Positions 44,920-53,486 of a stretch of DNA of 64,000 bases are shown in pieces. Both the position numbers and the translations under genes were made by a program. The notes under the pieces are model-generated. The model did no database searches. It worked only from the letters and a program-made list of their open reading frames with translations, and was not told the DNA's origin. Each line of letters begins with the position of its first letter. Within the stretch, counting starts at the first letter, position 1. The DNA is from Paenibacillus sp. J45TS6 (lineage in GTDB: Bacteria > Bacillota > Bacilli > Paenibacillales > Paenibacillaceae). Where the stretch lies: positions 62,001-126,000 of the forward strand of contig NZ_BOSJ01000009.1 of NCBI RefSeq assembly GCF_018403285.1, written 5' to 3'.

Positions 44920-45753
44920 TTAGTTCACGACTGTGGATAGAATAACCAGGATAAGCAGCCCTACTGCTTCAAGTCCCTCATTAAGCGCTCCATAAATATC
45001 TCCTGTTAGTCCCTCGAGGCGATTGCTTATACGATCCGCAGCCCATTTCCCGCAAGCCCATATACATAGAGGAATGACAAAAAAGGCAGACAGCACAACA
45101 CCCATATTCAGACTCCATGTAAGCTGCGGCCCATCTAGAGCATACGCAGCAAGTAAAAATACACCGCAAGAGATCGTAGAGAGAAGTAAAGTTACCCCTC
45201 CCACTTTATAAAGCAGTTCATTCTGAACCCCTGCAAACATTCCTGCCAGACCTTCTCCTGCCCTAGCCCGTTTATATTTCACCATGGCATACACCATAAA
45301 GGAACGGCTCCATAGGAAAGGCAAGACCGCTGCCCCTATAAGAAAAGGTTGTCCCATTAAGCTGTATAGAAGCGTTGCTTTCAGCATCAGCAGCAGAACA
45401 CAGGCAATTACACCCATAGCTCCCACCCTGCTGTCCTTCATAATCTCAAGCATTCGTTCTCTGCTTCGGTAACTGAGAAGGGCATCAGCAGAGTCCATCC
45501 AGCCATCTAAGTGAAGCCCGCCTGTGAGCCAAACCCAGATCGTGAGAACAAGCACTGCCGACGGAGCCGGAGGCAATAAGAATCCACTGAGCCAAGCTGC
45601 CATAAAGACACAAGCCCCAATACATAAGCCAACAACCGGATAGAACAGAGTGCTTCTTGTCATTAATTCTGGAGTGAATTCAAGCTGAGTTTTCACTGGA
45701 AATCGCGATAAAAACTGAAAAGCGGCCGCAGCCGCTTTTGTATTTTCTCTCAT
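44920..45753 (-). CDS. cobS: Adenosylcobinamide-GDP ribazoletransferase CobS
   Basis: A 277-aa integral membrane enzyme joining alpha-ribazole (or its phosphate) to adenosylcobinamide-GDP, the last assembly step. The signature LTGGLHLDGWMDSADAL (Asp-rich) and RSREMLEIMKDSRVGAMG-type region are present, with six or more hydrophobic spans. It overlaps cobU by 4 bases (ATGA) and has AGGAG 9 bases upstream. Confidence 0.94.
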   Translation of the reverse strand: MRENTKAAAAAFQFLSRFPVKTQLEFTPELMTRSTLFYPVVGLCIGACVFMAAWLSGFLLPPAPSAVLVLTIWVWLTGGLHLDGWMDSADALLSYRSRERMLEIMKDSRVGAMGVIACVLLLMLKATLLYSLMGQPFLIGAAVLPFLWSRSFMVYAMVKYKRARAGEGLAGMFAGVQNELLYKVGGVTLLLSTISCGVFLLAAYALDGPQLTWSLNMGVVLSAFFVIPLCIWACGKWAADRISNRLEGLTGDIYGALNEGLEAVGLLILVILSTVVN

Positions 45754-46304
45754 ACTTTATACTCCTTGCTCTTCAGTTCAATGGCAATACCAGCCGTTAC
45801 AAGGAATACTTCCTTGCTGATTGCTGCCATACGCTGATTCAGAATTCCGGCATAATCCCGGTAGATCCGGCCCAATCGATATTCAGGAACAATCCCGTCT
45901 CCGACTTCATTGGTTACTAGAATCATAAGACCTGGATAAGCAGCAACACTGCGGACAAGACGGTCGATCTCCTCCATTATTGCGTCAGGTCCTTCCTGTT
46001 CCTTGGCAATGAGCACGTTAGAGAGCCATAAGGTAAGACAGTCGAGTAATATCGTGGGTACAGGCAGCGTTGCTTCCATTAACCCGTTCAGCGTTTCAGC
46101 TACCTCTAGCGGTTCTTCAATCGTATGCCATAGATATGCCCCATCTTCCCGCTGACTGCGATGTGCAGCAATTCGGTCGGTCATCTCTTGATCATAAGCT
46201 TGTGCAGTCGCCATGTAGATCGCTTCTGAAGACCGGCTCATGCACAGTTTCTCGGCAAATGTACTTTTGCCGCTGCGTGCACCGCCCGTTACGAGAATGA
46301 TCAT
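45750..46304 (-). CDS. cobU: Adenosylcobinamide kinase/guanylyltransferase CobU
   Basis: A 184-aa bifunctional enzyme that phosphorylates adenosylcobinamide and then attaches GMP. P-loop VTGGARSGKSTFAE at 5-18, AHRSQREDGAYLWHTIEEP (the catalytic His region), LDCLTLWLSN and VTNEVGDGIVPEYRLGRIYRDYAG. Overlaps cobT and cobS by 4 bases each, so the three are translationally coupled. Confidence 0.95.
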   Translation of the reverse strand: MIILVTGGARSGKSTFAEKLCMSRSSEAIYMATAQAYDQEMTDRIAAHRSQREDGAYLWHTIEEPLEVAETLNGLMEATLPVPTILLDCLTLWLSNVLIAKEQEGPDAIMEEIDRLVRSVAAYPGLMILVTNEVGDGIVPEYRLGRIYRDYAGILNQRMAAISKEVFLVTAGIAIELKSKEYKV

Positions 46305-47383
46305 AATTCGGCCTCTGCCTTCTCATTACCTCCAGAAATACCCGCACTGCTAAATGTAGCCATCTCAGCCATAATTCTTCCTGCCGCTTCAATCAGATGA
46401 AGGCATAGAACGCCGCCCGTTCCCTCACCGAGTCTCATTCCAACCTGAAGCATCGGAGAGAGGTCTAAAGTTTGCAGGAGTGCTGCATGTCCTCTTTCTT
46501 CCGAAGTATGAGAAGCAATCATATAATTTCGGCATGCCGGTGCAATACGGCTCGCTACCAACGCGGCAGCGGTAGAAATATACCCATCAATGACAACCGG
46601 ACACTTCAAAGCAGCGGAGCCAATAATCACACCTGCGAGGCCCGCAATATCTAGTCCACCCACTTTAGCAAGCACGTCGATTGGATCATTCGGATCCGGC
46701 TGGTTAAGCTGTATTGCCCGGGCAATCACATTTGCTTTATGCTGAACACCTGCTTGATCAAGACCCGTCCCTTTGCCTGTCGCCTCCTGCACGCTGACTC
46801 CCGTAAGCACACTGGTAACTGCTGCACTTGGTGTTGTATTGCCAATTCCCATCTCTCCGGTAACGAATAACTGCGTTCCTTTTCTTACGGATTCTTGAAC
46901 AACGTGGATCCCTGTAAGAATCGCTTGAAGTGCCTCTTCTCTGCTCATGGCAGGACCCTTCGCCATATTTGCCGTTCCTTTGCGAACAGAACGAGATACA
47001 AGTTCGGGGTGAGCAGGCTCACCATTCACACCAATATCCACACATATCACTTCAGCACCTGCATGACGAGCGAGCACATTTACGGCTGCCCCACCAGCAA
47101 GAAAATTGTGAACCATTTGCTGCGTTACCTCAGCTGGGAAACTGCTGACTCCCTCTTCCACGACCCCATGGTCTGATGCCATAACAATAACTGCCTTTTT
47201 AGAAAAACTAGGCTGTTTCTTTCCTGTAATCCCTGCTAAACGGATCGTGAGCTCTTCTAACTTACCTAGACTCCCCGGGGGTTTCGTTAAGTCATCCAAA
47301 TGATTCGCTGCCGCCTTCTGTGCTGCCTCATCTAATGCGGTAATCTGCTGAACCCATGCTTTCAGTTGCTGTTCTCTCTCCAT
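46301..47383 (-). CDS. cobT: Nicotinate-nucleotide:DMB phosphoribosyltransferase CobT
   Basis: A 360-aa enzyme that makes alpha-ribazole phosphate from 5,6-dimethylbenzimidazole (or another base) and nicotinate mononucleotide. Motifs: LTKPPGSLGKLE near the N-terminus, ASDHGVVEEGVSSFP, GEMGIGNTTPSAA, LGEGTGGVL with the catalytic Glu near the C-terminus. First gene of the unit, with promoter at 47431-47460 and GGAGAT upstream of ATG. Confidence 0.95.
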   Translation of the reverse strand: MEREQQLKAWVQQITALDEAAQKAAANHLDDLTKPPGSLGKLEELTIRLAGITGKKQPSFSKKAVIVMASDHGVVEEGVSSFPAEVTQQMVHNFLAGGAAVNVLARHAGAEVICVDIGVNGEPAHPELVSRSVRKGTANMAKGPAMSREEALQAILTGIHVVQESVRKGTQLFVTGEMGIGNTTPSAAVTSVLTGVSVQEATGKGTGLDQAGVQHKANVIARAIQLNQPDPNDPIDVLAKVGGLDIAGLAGVIIGSAALKCPVVIDGYISTAAALVASRIAPACRNYMIASHTSEERGHAALLQTLDLSPMLQVGMRLGEGTGGVLCLHLIEAAGRIMAEMATFSSAGISGGNEKAEAEL

Positions 47384-47430
47384 GATATCTCCATCCTTAT
47401 CCGCTGCTGTTGTACAGCTTGTATATATCG

Positions 47431-47460
47431 ATTATAACGAAAAGTGAGTAAATACTTCAA
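47431..47460 (-). promoter_or_regulatory. Promoter of the cobT unit
   Basis: On the minus strand -35 TTGAAG (47460-47455), 18-base spacer, -10 TATAAT (47436-47431). No cobalamin riboswitch lies between it and cobT, unlike the btuF unit. Confidence 0.75.
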
Positions 47461-47519
47461 AAGAAATCATGCAATTTTCATATTGAATTAAAAAATAAGA
47501 CAAGTTGTTCTCTTTGGCT

Positions 47520-47560
47520 GAAAAAAAGAGGACCTGATTTATGGATATCAGGTCCTCTTC
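47520..47560 (-). terminator. Terminator of the btuF-btuC-btuD unit
   Basis: AAGAGGACCTGAT pairs perfectly with ATCAGGTCCTCTT, followed on the minus strand by TTTTTTT. Confidence 0.92.
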
Positions 47561-47587
47561 TATGTTGTTCTGATATTTAAAATCATC

Positions 47588-48415
47588 TCACTCTTGCTGT
47601 TTACGCAGTAAAAACTGAGGAATGTGATGATCTGGATGTTGAACCATCACAGGTTGGATATCAAACAGTCCTCTGATGTTCTCCTCCGTAAGCACTTCAG
47701 CCGGAGAGCCCTGAAGGAAAAGCTTCCCCTCTTTTAGTGCACATAAGTAATTACAATAAAGAGAAGCTAAATTCAAATCATGCAATACGGCAATAATCGT
47801 AATCCCTGTACTTTGCTGCCATTCTGCCAGCAGATCCATGAACTGCAGCTGATAACGAACATCAAGAAAAGTGGTCGGTTCGTCCAGCAGCAGGATTTCA
47901 GGTTCTTGCACCATCACTTTGGCAAGGGCTACCCGCTGTCTTTGTCCTCCGCTAAGTTCATAAAGTCTGCGGTCTGCAAGAGAAGTAAGATCCAGCTTCT
48001 TCAGGACTTGCTCTATCTTTTCTTCTCCAGATCCCTGATCTCTTCCCAGCCAGTCTTGATAGGGATATCTCCCCATGGCCACAACGTCCCTGACGGAGTA
48101 ACCAATCTCAGGTAATCCGTCTTGCTGAAGAACAGCAATAATTCGCGAGAGCTCTTTACGGCTGTAATCTTGAACTGGTTTACCTTTTATATGGATCGTG
48201 CCTTGGTTTGGTGACAGGATACCGGATAGTAAATGAAGCAAAGTAGACTTTCCGCTCCCGTTCGGCCCTACAATCCCCCACCAGTCACCTTCCTCAGCGG
48301 TGAAATGAATGTGATCCAGTGCAATGAACTGACTGTACTCTTTTCGGAGTGCCCTAGCTTCCACCACAGGAACTGTAGACGAGATTTCAGACTGATGATC
48401 GAAATTTTCTGTCAT
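47588..48415 (-). CDS. btuD: Corrinoid ABC transporter ATPase
   Basis: A 275-aa ATPase: Walker A GPNGSGKST at about 51-59, Q-loop VLQQDG, signature [15 protein letters not shown], Walker B ILLLDEPTTFLD, switch His in AVLHDLNLA. FecE/BtuD subfamily. Overlaps the permease gene by 4 bases; GGAGG lies upstream. With the riboswitch upstream of the unit, the substrate is most likely cobalamin or cobinamide. Confidence 0.92.
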   Translation of the reverse strand: MTENFDHQSEISSTVPVVEARALRKEYSQFIALDHIHFTAEEGDWWGIVGPNGSGKSTLLHLLSGILSPNQGTIHIKGKPVQDYSRKELSRIIAVLQQDGLPEIGYSVRDVVAMGRYPYQDWLGRDQGSGEEKIEQVLKKLDLTSLADRRLYELSGGQRQRVALAKVMVQEPEILLLDEPTTFLDVRYQLQFMDLLAEWQQSTGITIIAVLHDLNLASLYCNYLCALKEGKLFLQGSPAEVLTEENIRGLFDIQPVMVQHPDHHIPQFLLRKQQE

Positions 48416-49458
48416 CCGCTGATGCCTCCTCGCCGTTTTTTATTCCGATGTAATAAGTAAGCAAAGAACGGAGCTCCTACAAAAGCAGTCAGTACACCAA
48501 GCGGAATCTCCGTAGGAGCGAGTAATGTCCGCGCACCCATATCCGCCCAGGCCAGAAAGATACCTCCGCCTACAGCAGATAGAGGAATAATGAGACGGTA
48601 ATCCGGTCCGACAAGGAGCCTGATGATATGAGGGACAACAAGCCCCACAAAACCAATCACACCCGCAACAGATACGGCCGCAGCCGTTAACAGCGTAGAT
48701 ACCAAGAGTACAGATACTTTGAGTAAGTCCACTCTGACCCCAAGGTGTGCTGCTTGTCTTTCTCCTAGGGCCAACAAATTAAGTGATCTGCCTCTGCTCC
48801 ATAGATAGATTAACCCAAGCCCTACATAAGGGAAAAGGATGGCCGTGTAAGACCATCCCCGCAAACTAAGGCTTCCCATCGTCCAGAACAAAATTTGATT
48901 CACCGTATCCTTTGACATGGCGGTCAGAAAAGAAACAACGGCTCCTAAAAAAGCATTCATCACAACACCGGACAAAATCAAATTGTTTGTCGGTATTTTT
49001 CCGCCTTCTCTAGCCAGCATCAAAACACCCCATAGTGTAATGACACCTGTTGTAAAAGCAACGAGCGGCAGCATCCATTCGCCAAGCCAAGCATACTCTA
49101 GACCCAAATAAATGATGAGTGCTGCTCCAACAGAAGCACCCGCCGATACCCCAAGCGTATAAGGATCTGCCAGTGGGTTACGAAGTACACCCTGAAATCC
49201 TGCGCCAGCAACAGCCAGCGCTGCACCAACCAGGATACCAAGCAGCACTCGCGGTAAACGTACCTTCATAATGATCTGTTCAGACGATGTATTCCATACG
49301 GGTTCAATGAACCCATCCATCCCCGGAATATGATTCATAAGAATCCCTGCGATATGACGAATCGGAAGATGTACTGACCCGATCGCAAGACATAGCAGCA
49401 GGGTCAGTACAAGCAGGATGATTCCTATCAATCCATATCCTGCTAGTTTCTTTTTCAT
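48412..49458 (-). CDS. btuC: Corrinoid ABC transporter permease
   Basis: A 348-aa FecCD-type permease with about ten spans; the RLPRVLLGILVGAALAVAGAGFQGVLRNPLADPYTLGVSAGAS and GFVGLVVPHIIRLLVGPDYRL stretches are family hallmarks. Start ATG overlaps the btuF stop (ATGA). Forms the membrane channel of the BtuFCD importer. Confidence 0.93.
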   Translation of the reverse strand: MKKKLAGYGLIGIILLVLTLLLCLAIGSVHLPIRHIAGILMNHIPGMDGFIEPVWNTSSEQIIMKVRLPRVLLGILVGAALAVAGAGFQGVLRNPLADPYTLGVSAGASVGAALIIYLGLEYAWLGEWMLPLVAFTTGVITLWGVLMLAREGGKIPTNNLILSGVVMNAFLGAVVSFLTAMSKDTVNQILFWTMGSLSLRGWSYTAILFPYVGLGLIYLWSRGRSLNLLALGERQAAHLGVRVDLLKVSVLLVSTLLTAAAVSVAGVIGFVGLVVPHIIRLLVGPDYRLIIPLSAVGGGIFLAWADMGARTLLAPTEIPLGVLTAFVGAPFFAYLLHRNKKRRGGISG

Positions 49459-50453
49459 TGGAACAGATCCGGGTAGACTGCTTTCGCTACTTCTTTCAAT
49501 CCTTCCGTTACACGTGGACCTGGGCGGCTAAGCAGATTAGCATTAATCGAGATCACTTGTTCATTCTTAATTGCCGTAATCTCATTCCAGCCATCCCTAG
49601 CTTTAATGATCTCATCGAGTGTTTTGTCATTGTCTACCACATCGCTTGCGTACAGAATGACATCTGGGTTTACAGCAATGATATTTTCCTCACTGATTTC
49701 ATACCAGCCTTCTGCATCTCCAGCCACATTCACTCCGCCTGCAAGGGTAATGACTTCATCCATAAATTCACCTTTACCTACAGTCCAGCCTGGAGAAAAT
49801 TCGACATATACTTGTTTTTTCTGATCATCCGAAAGGGATGCTACTTTATCTTGTACTTCTTTCACATCTGCTTTCATTTTTGCGATGACCTCTTGCGCTT
49901 GTTCTTGATGATTTGTAATTTGTCCGTATACTTCAATATTTTTCATAACATCTTCGATTGTTTTGGGATCTGTTTTGAAAATAACGATACCGAGATCACG
50001 CAGTTTCTGCACTGCTGCCTCATCCATCGAAATACCTGTGAAGACAATATCCGGCTCAGCAGCGATGATTGCTTCTGCATTAGGTGTATACAGGCTGCCC
50101 ATCTTCGGCTTGTCCTTTACCTGCTCTGGATAATCGTCATAGTCGGATACCCCAACGATTTGCTCGTCCAGTCCGATCGCATAAAGCGATTCTGTCTCTG
50201 CTGGAGATACAGACACGATCTTTTCAGGTGCCTTTTCAAAAGTAAACGACTCTCCCGTGGCATCCGTGATTGTCAGAGGATATACCGTCTCGAGACTAGC
50301 CTCTTCTTGGTTATCTGTTGCTGCGGTACCTTGATCTGTTGTCTGACCTGCTCCTTGTCCTTCTGTTGCTGTCCCGTTACCACATGCCGCCAGCATAATT
50401 GCAAGCATGAGTGACATTAAAATTGATAAAAAACGTCCATTCATTTTTTTCAT
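49455..50453 (-). CDS. btuF: Corrinoid-binding lipoprotein BtuF
   Basis: A 332-aa lipoprotein. ATG at 50453 (MKKMNGRFLSILMSLML) is preferred because GAGGGAG lies 8 bases upstream; lipobox LAAC follows at about 20-23. A Glu/Thr/Gln-rich linker precedes the periplasmic-binding-protein class III domain (EKIVSVSPAETESLYAIGLDEQIVGVSDYDDYP), typical of BtuF. It captures corrinoids outside the membrane. First gene after the riboswitch. Confidence 0.93.
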   Translation of the reverse strand: MKKMNGRFLSILMSLMLAIMLAACGNGTATEGQGAGQTTDQGTAATDNQEEASLETVYPLTITDATGESFTFEKAPEKIVSVSPAETESLYAIGLDEQIVGVSDYDDYPEQVKDKPKMGSLYTPNAEAIIAAEPDIVFTGISMDEAAVQKLRDLGIVIFKTDPKTIEDVMKNIEVYGQITNHQEQAQEVIAKMKADVKEVQDKVASLSDDQKKQVYVEFSPGWTVGKGEFMDEVITLAGGVNVAGDAEGWYEISEENIIAVNPDVILYASDVVDNDKTLDEIIKARDGWNEITAIKNEQVISINANLLSRPGPRVTEGLKEVAKAVYPDLFQ

Positions 50454-50578
50454 TCTTCTCTCCCTCTCTTTATAAGTGAAGCCAACGATCTTATCAGGTA
50501 TGAACACCAAACAACCCTGCTCCTATCATAAGAACAAGGTTACGTCTCGCAGCTGCTCCCTCTAATAGAAAGGCACAA

Positions 50579-50624
50579 CAAATATGCAAAACGTATCCTT
50601 TCCTCGAAGGATTACACGTTTACC
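50579..50624 (-). promoter_or_regulatory. Riboswitch expression-platform hairpin
   Basis: Downstream of the aptamer on the minus strand, AAACGTGTAATCCTT pairs with AAGGATACGTTT, followed by a T-containing tail. It may act as a terminator whose formation depends on B12 binding. A second stem near 50520-50545 could instead sequester a ribosome binding site. Confidence 0.55.
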
Positions 50625-50797
50625 AAAGGCAAGGCAGGTCTCCTGACTATCCAAGTTTAAAGTAACAGCTTGCTCCCTTCCCATTTTCGCTATAGACGAA
50701 AACAGTGGATTAATAGCAGCTGTCCCTGGTATACAGTGGCGGGACCGTGCCGGATTTGCACCGGCTTCCCTTTTAACCAAAAGAATGTAGTGCCTTT
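50625..50797 (-). ncRNA. Cobalamin riboswitch
   Basis: On the minus strand the aptamer opens with AAAGGCA (50797-50791) and closes with TGCCTTT (50631-50625), forming P1. Hallmarks inside: GGGAAGCCGGTGCAAATCC, then GGTCCCGCCACTGTA, and the B12-box region AGTCAGGAGACCTGCC near the 3' end. It controls btuF-btuC-btuD. Confidence 0.95.
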
Positions 50798-51085
50798 ATT
50801 CTTCTGGACCTTGCTCAGTATGATCGACTTTTCATATGTATTCACATGAAGTCTTTATGTACTTAGATGTTCATTTCAATTCGTATCAGGTCTTCACATC
50901 TTTTGCCATTATAGGGGAAAGCGGAATTTTCGACAACCAATCTTTCCCTTTATATTCCAAAAAAATCTATTTTAAGTGTAAGAGAATCAATTTCATAATA
51001 CCTTTAGTAGCTTCAATCAGGACGATAGATAGATCAAAACGCTTCTATTTGTCTATATATCGTTTTAATGAGTTATGAAATTGAT
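50798..51085. other. Intergenic region with btuF promoter
   Basis: On the minus strand -35 TTGTCG (50936-50931), 17-base spacer, -10 TATAAT (50913-50908), about 110 bases before the aptamer. No gene is seen in the rest. Confidence 0.7.
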
Positions 51086-51745
51086 TCAAAAATCCAGTTT
51101 CTGTGCCGAAAGTTCTCCGCCTGACAAAGTAAATCGAAGCACGAGACATTCCCCTGGGCGAGGCATAAACGTATTAAATTCTGTTTCAGCAAGCCATGTG
51201 GCAGCCCATTGCCTGATCACTCCGCCATGAGTTACCACAAGCATCTTAGGTACTTCGTTATGATCTCCCCTATCCTGATGGGTACTCCGTCTAGTCTCAT
51301 ATAAATAAGGTCTGATTCGTTCTTCCACAAACTCCACTATTCTTTCGGAAAAGTGGGAAAACGTCTCTGCTCCCGGCGGAGTCACACCGAGAGGATCATC
51401 AATCCACTGACGATAATTCGGATCATACTGCAGCATCTCATACGTCTGTCCTTCATATTCTCCAAAGTGATACTCCCTGAGCCTTGCGTCCAGCACGGCT
51501 GTATGAGCCCGTTCGGGGACAATCATATCCAGTGTCTCTATGCATCGGACAAGATCACTTCCATAGATTTGATCAAACTGAATTTGTCCAAGGGATGCGC
51601 GGAGTCCCGCAAGATCCTCCTTCGCTTCAGGAAGCAGCGGAATATCGGTGTGTCCCAAATATCTTTTTTGCTGATTCCAAAGTGTTCGTCCATGCCGGAC
51701 TAAATAAACATCGACAGAAGACATATTTTCATGAGACGTATTCAC
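51086..51745 (-). CDS. cobC: Alpha-ribazole phosphatase-type histidine phosphatase
   Basis: A 219-aa protein of the phosphoglycerate-mutase-like family: LVRHGRTLWNQQKRYLGHTDIPL (catalytic His), REYHFGEYEGQTYEM, LVVTHGGVIRQW. In this operon it most likely dephosphorylates alpha-ribazole phosphate. GTG at 51745 is preferred: it overlaps the cbiB stop (GTGA) and has AGGAG 12 bases upstream. Last gene of cobD-cbiZ-cbiB-cobC. Confidence 0.88.
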   Translation of the reverse strand: MNTSHENMSSVDVYLVRHGRTLWNQQKRYLGHTDIPLLPEAKEDLAGLRASLGQIQFDQIYGSDLVRCIETLDMIVPERAHTAVLDARLREYHFGEYEGQTYEMLQYDPNYRQWIDDPLGVTPPGAETFSHFSERIVEFVEERIRPYLYETRRSTHQDRGDHNEVPKMLVVTHGGVIRQWAATWLAETEFNTFMPRPGECLVLRFTLSGGELSAQKLDF

Positions 51746-52719
51746 CACAGCCAACCGACTCCTGTAATCGACATCAGCCATAATAAAACCACCAGGATGA
51801 CTACGAATAGACTTGATGATATATACATCATCGCAATCGTTGTCCGAATATGGCTCGCTTCCATCTCATGGTATGGAACCCCCATATAAGCACGGAACGA
51901 ACGAACACCATGGTAGACGTTATATCCTCCAAGCCGGATCCCAAGTGCACCGGCAACTGCGGATTCCGGATACCCGCCGTTTGGACTTGGGTGCTTGCGG
52001 GCATCCCGCTTCACTGTGCGCACACTATTTTTCACATGAAGACCTAATACCCCAGCGGAAGCAAATAGCAGAAGAGCTGTGATCCGCGCTGGGATGAAGT
52101 TTGCAATATCATCCAGTCTGGCAGAGGCCATACCCAGCGATTTATATTTTTCGTTTTTATAGCCGACCATGGAGTCAAGTGTGTTTACCGCGCGATAAGC
52201 CATCGCAAGAGGTGCTCCGCCTAGGAAAGCGAAAAACAGCGGTGATATAATCGCATCTACAATATTTTCGGCTACCGTTTCAACGGTTCCCCTTACTACT
52301 TCAGAGGATTCTAACTGTTTTGTGTCTCGGCCTACAATCATACCGAGTGCAACTCTTGCTTCCGGCAATTTGCCGGCCCTAAGATGTTTATATACTTCTA
52401 TACCTGCATCTCGTAGTCCCTTCGTCGCGATCGTTGTCGCAATCAGCAGAATTTCACCCGCTATAGCAAGCGCAGGATGGATAAAGAATAGGAACTTTAA
52501 CAGCGCCCAAGTCAGAACAAACGCACCAGTAACAATCAATATGGGAAAAAGAAACCCTGCATAACGCAGTCCTCGCTGCGTTGTCACTTTTTTGCGAATC
52601 ATTTTCTCAAGGCCGCTAATTGCCTTCCCCATAGCAATAACCGGATGAGGAATCCACCGCGGGTCACCGATGATGAGGTCAAGCGTATAAGCAGCTAGAA
52701 TAATCCAAGCTCCCATCAT
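51742..52719 (-). CDS. cbiB: Adenosylcobinamide-phosphate synthase CbiB
   Basis: A 325-aa membrane protein joining aminopropanol phosphate to adenosylcobyric acid. Hallmarks: LDLIIGDPRWIPHPVIAMGKAI near the N-terminus, MIVGRDTKQLESSEVVRGTVETVAENIVDAIISPLFF, HPSPNGGYPESAVAGALGIRLGG. The chosen ATG has AGAGGAGG 8 bases upstream; an ATG at 52725 overlapping the cbiZ stop is an alternative. Confidence 0.94.
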   Translation of the reverse strand: MMGAWIILAAYTLDLIIGDPRWIPHPVIAMGKAISGLEKMIRKKVTTQRGLRYAGFLFPILIVTGAFVLTWALLKFLFFIHPALAIAGEILLIATTIATKGLRDAGIEVYKHLRAGKLPEARVALGMIVGRDTKQLESSEVVRGTVETVAENIVDAIISPLFFAFLGGAPLAMAYRAVNTLDSMVGYKNEKYKSLGMASARLDDIANFIPARITALLLFASAGVLGLHVKNSVRTVKRDARKHPSPNGGYPESAVAGALGIRLGGYNVYHGVRSFRAYMGVPYHEMEASHIRTTIAMMYISSSLFVVILVVLLWLMSITGVGWLW

Positions 52720-52721
52720 GA

Positions 52722-53486
52722 TCATTGCCTCCTCTCTGCTGTATAACCTGAAGCACATAAACTCTCGGTAACGGACTGATAGACGATCCGTCCAATACGA
52801 TCGCCGAGTCTAGTTGCCGTACCCGCATAAGCATGCGTTAGACTCGCCTCTGTTCCATCCGCAGCAAGTCCGCTGGCTCCAATAACGATGGCGTCGGTTG
52901 TGGTTCCCGTAGCAGATCGTCCATTCTCTGCATCTCTTACACCTAAATCCTGGAGAGCGGCAACTTTGGCTTCAACTGCCGTTTGCACTGCGTTCACAAG
53001 CGCATATGGTGTTAATTTACCGGCAATGAACAGCATGATATTAATCGTGCCCGGCGTATAGCCAGCATTAAATACCGTCCGCGGAGAACCTGCTCTTGCT
53101 CCATTCGATACTCCTGCGGTGGTACAGCATAATAAAACCGCTCCATCGGTCTCGTCTTCCAGAATAGAAGCATGTTCTAATTTCACTGCGGTTAACAAAC
53201 CTGCCGTCTGATGAGCTGGATGCCCCCATTTTTCAAGCAGTTCTTGAATGTCTCTCACAGGGTCACTTGAATCATAATGACGATCCACGTATATATTTAC
53301 AGCACGGTCGAGACGAGTCATCCCCCCTCCATGAATGCTGCTGGAGATCGTATCCAGCATATGAGGAGACTCTAGAAGCAGATGCCGTTCATATCGGGAA
53401 ATGGTTAACCCTGGCCATTGCCTGGATGAATACACGATCGGTAAATCTTTTGATTCAGAATCTGTATGTAAGAATGGCGTCGCCAT
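52722..53486 (-). CDS. cbiZ: Adenosylcobinamide amidohydrolase CbiZ
   Basis: A 254-aa enzyme that cuts the aminopropanol arm off adenosylcobinamide to give adenosylcobyric acid, a salvage and remodelling step. Family marks: SSSIHGGGMTRLDRAVNIYV, CCTTAGVSNGARAGSP, GTINIMLFIAGKL and ATGTTTDAIVIGASG. Start ATG shares a base with the cobD stop (TAATG); GGAGGG lies upstream. With CbiB, CobD, CobU, CobS and CobT around it, foreign cobamides can be stripped and rebuilt. Confidence 0.92.
   Translation of the reverse strand: MATPFLHTDSESKDLPIVYSSRQWPGLTISRYERHLLLESPHMLDTISSSIHGGGMTRLDRAVNIYVDRHYDSSDPVRDIQELLEKWGHPAHQTAGLLTAVKLEHASILEDETDGAVLLCCTTAGVSNGARAGSPRTVFNAGYTPGTINIMLFIAGKLTPYALVNAVQTAVEAKVAALQDLGVRDAENGRSATGTTTDAIVIGASGLAADGTEASLTHAYAGTATRLGDRIGRIVYQSVTESLCASGYTAERRQ

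Noticed and set aside
49458-50414. A 318-codon open frame on the plus strand
   Set aside because: Antisense to btuF; composition (Cys, Phe, Ile rich) is typical of a shadow frame.
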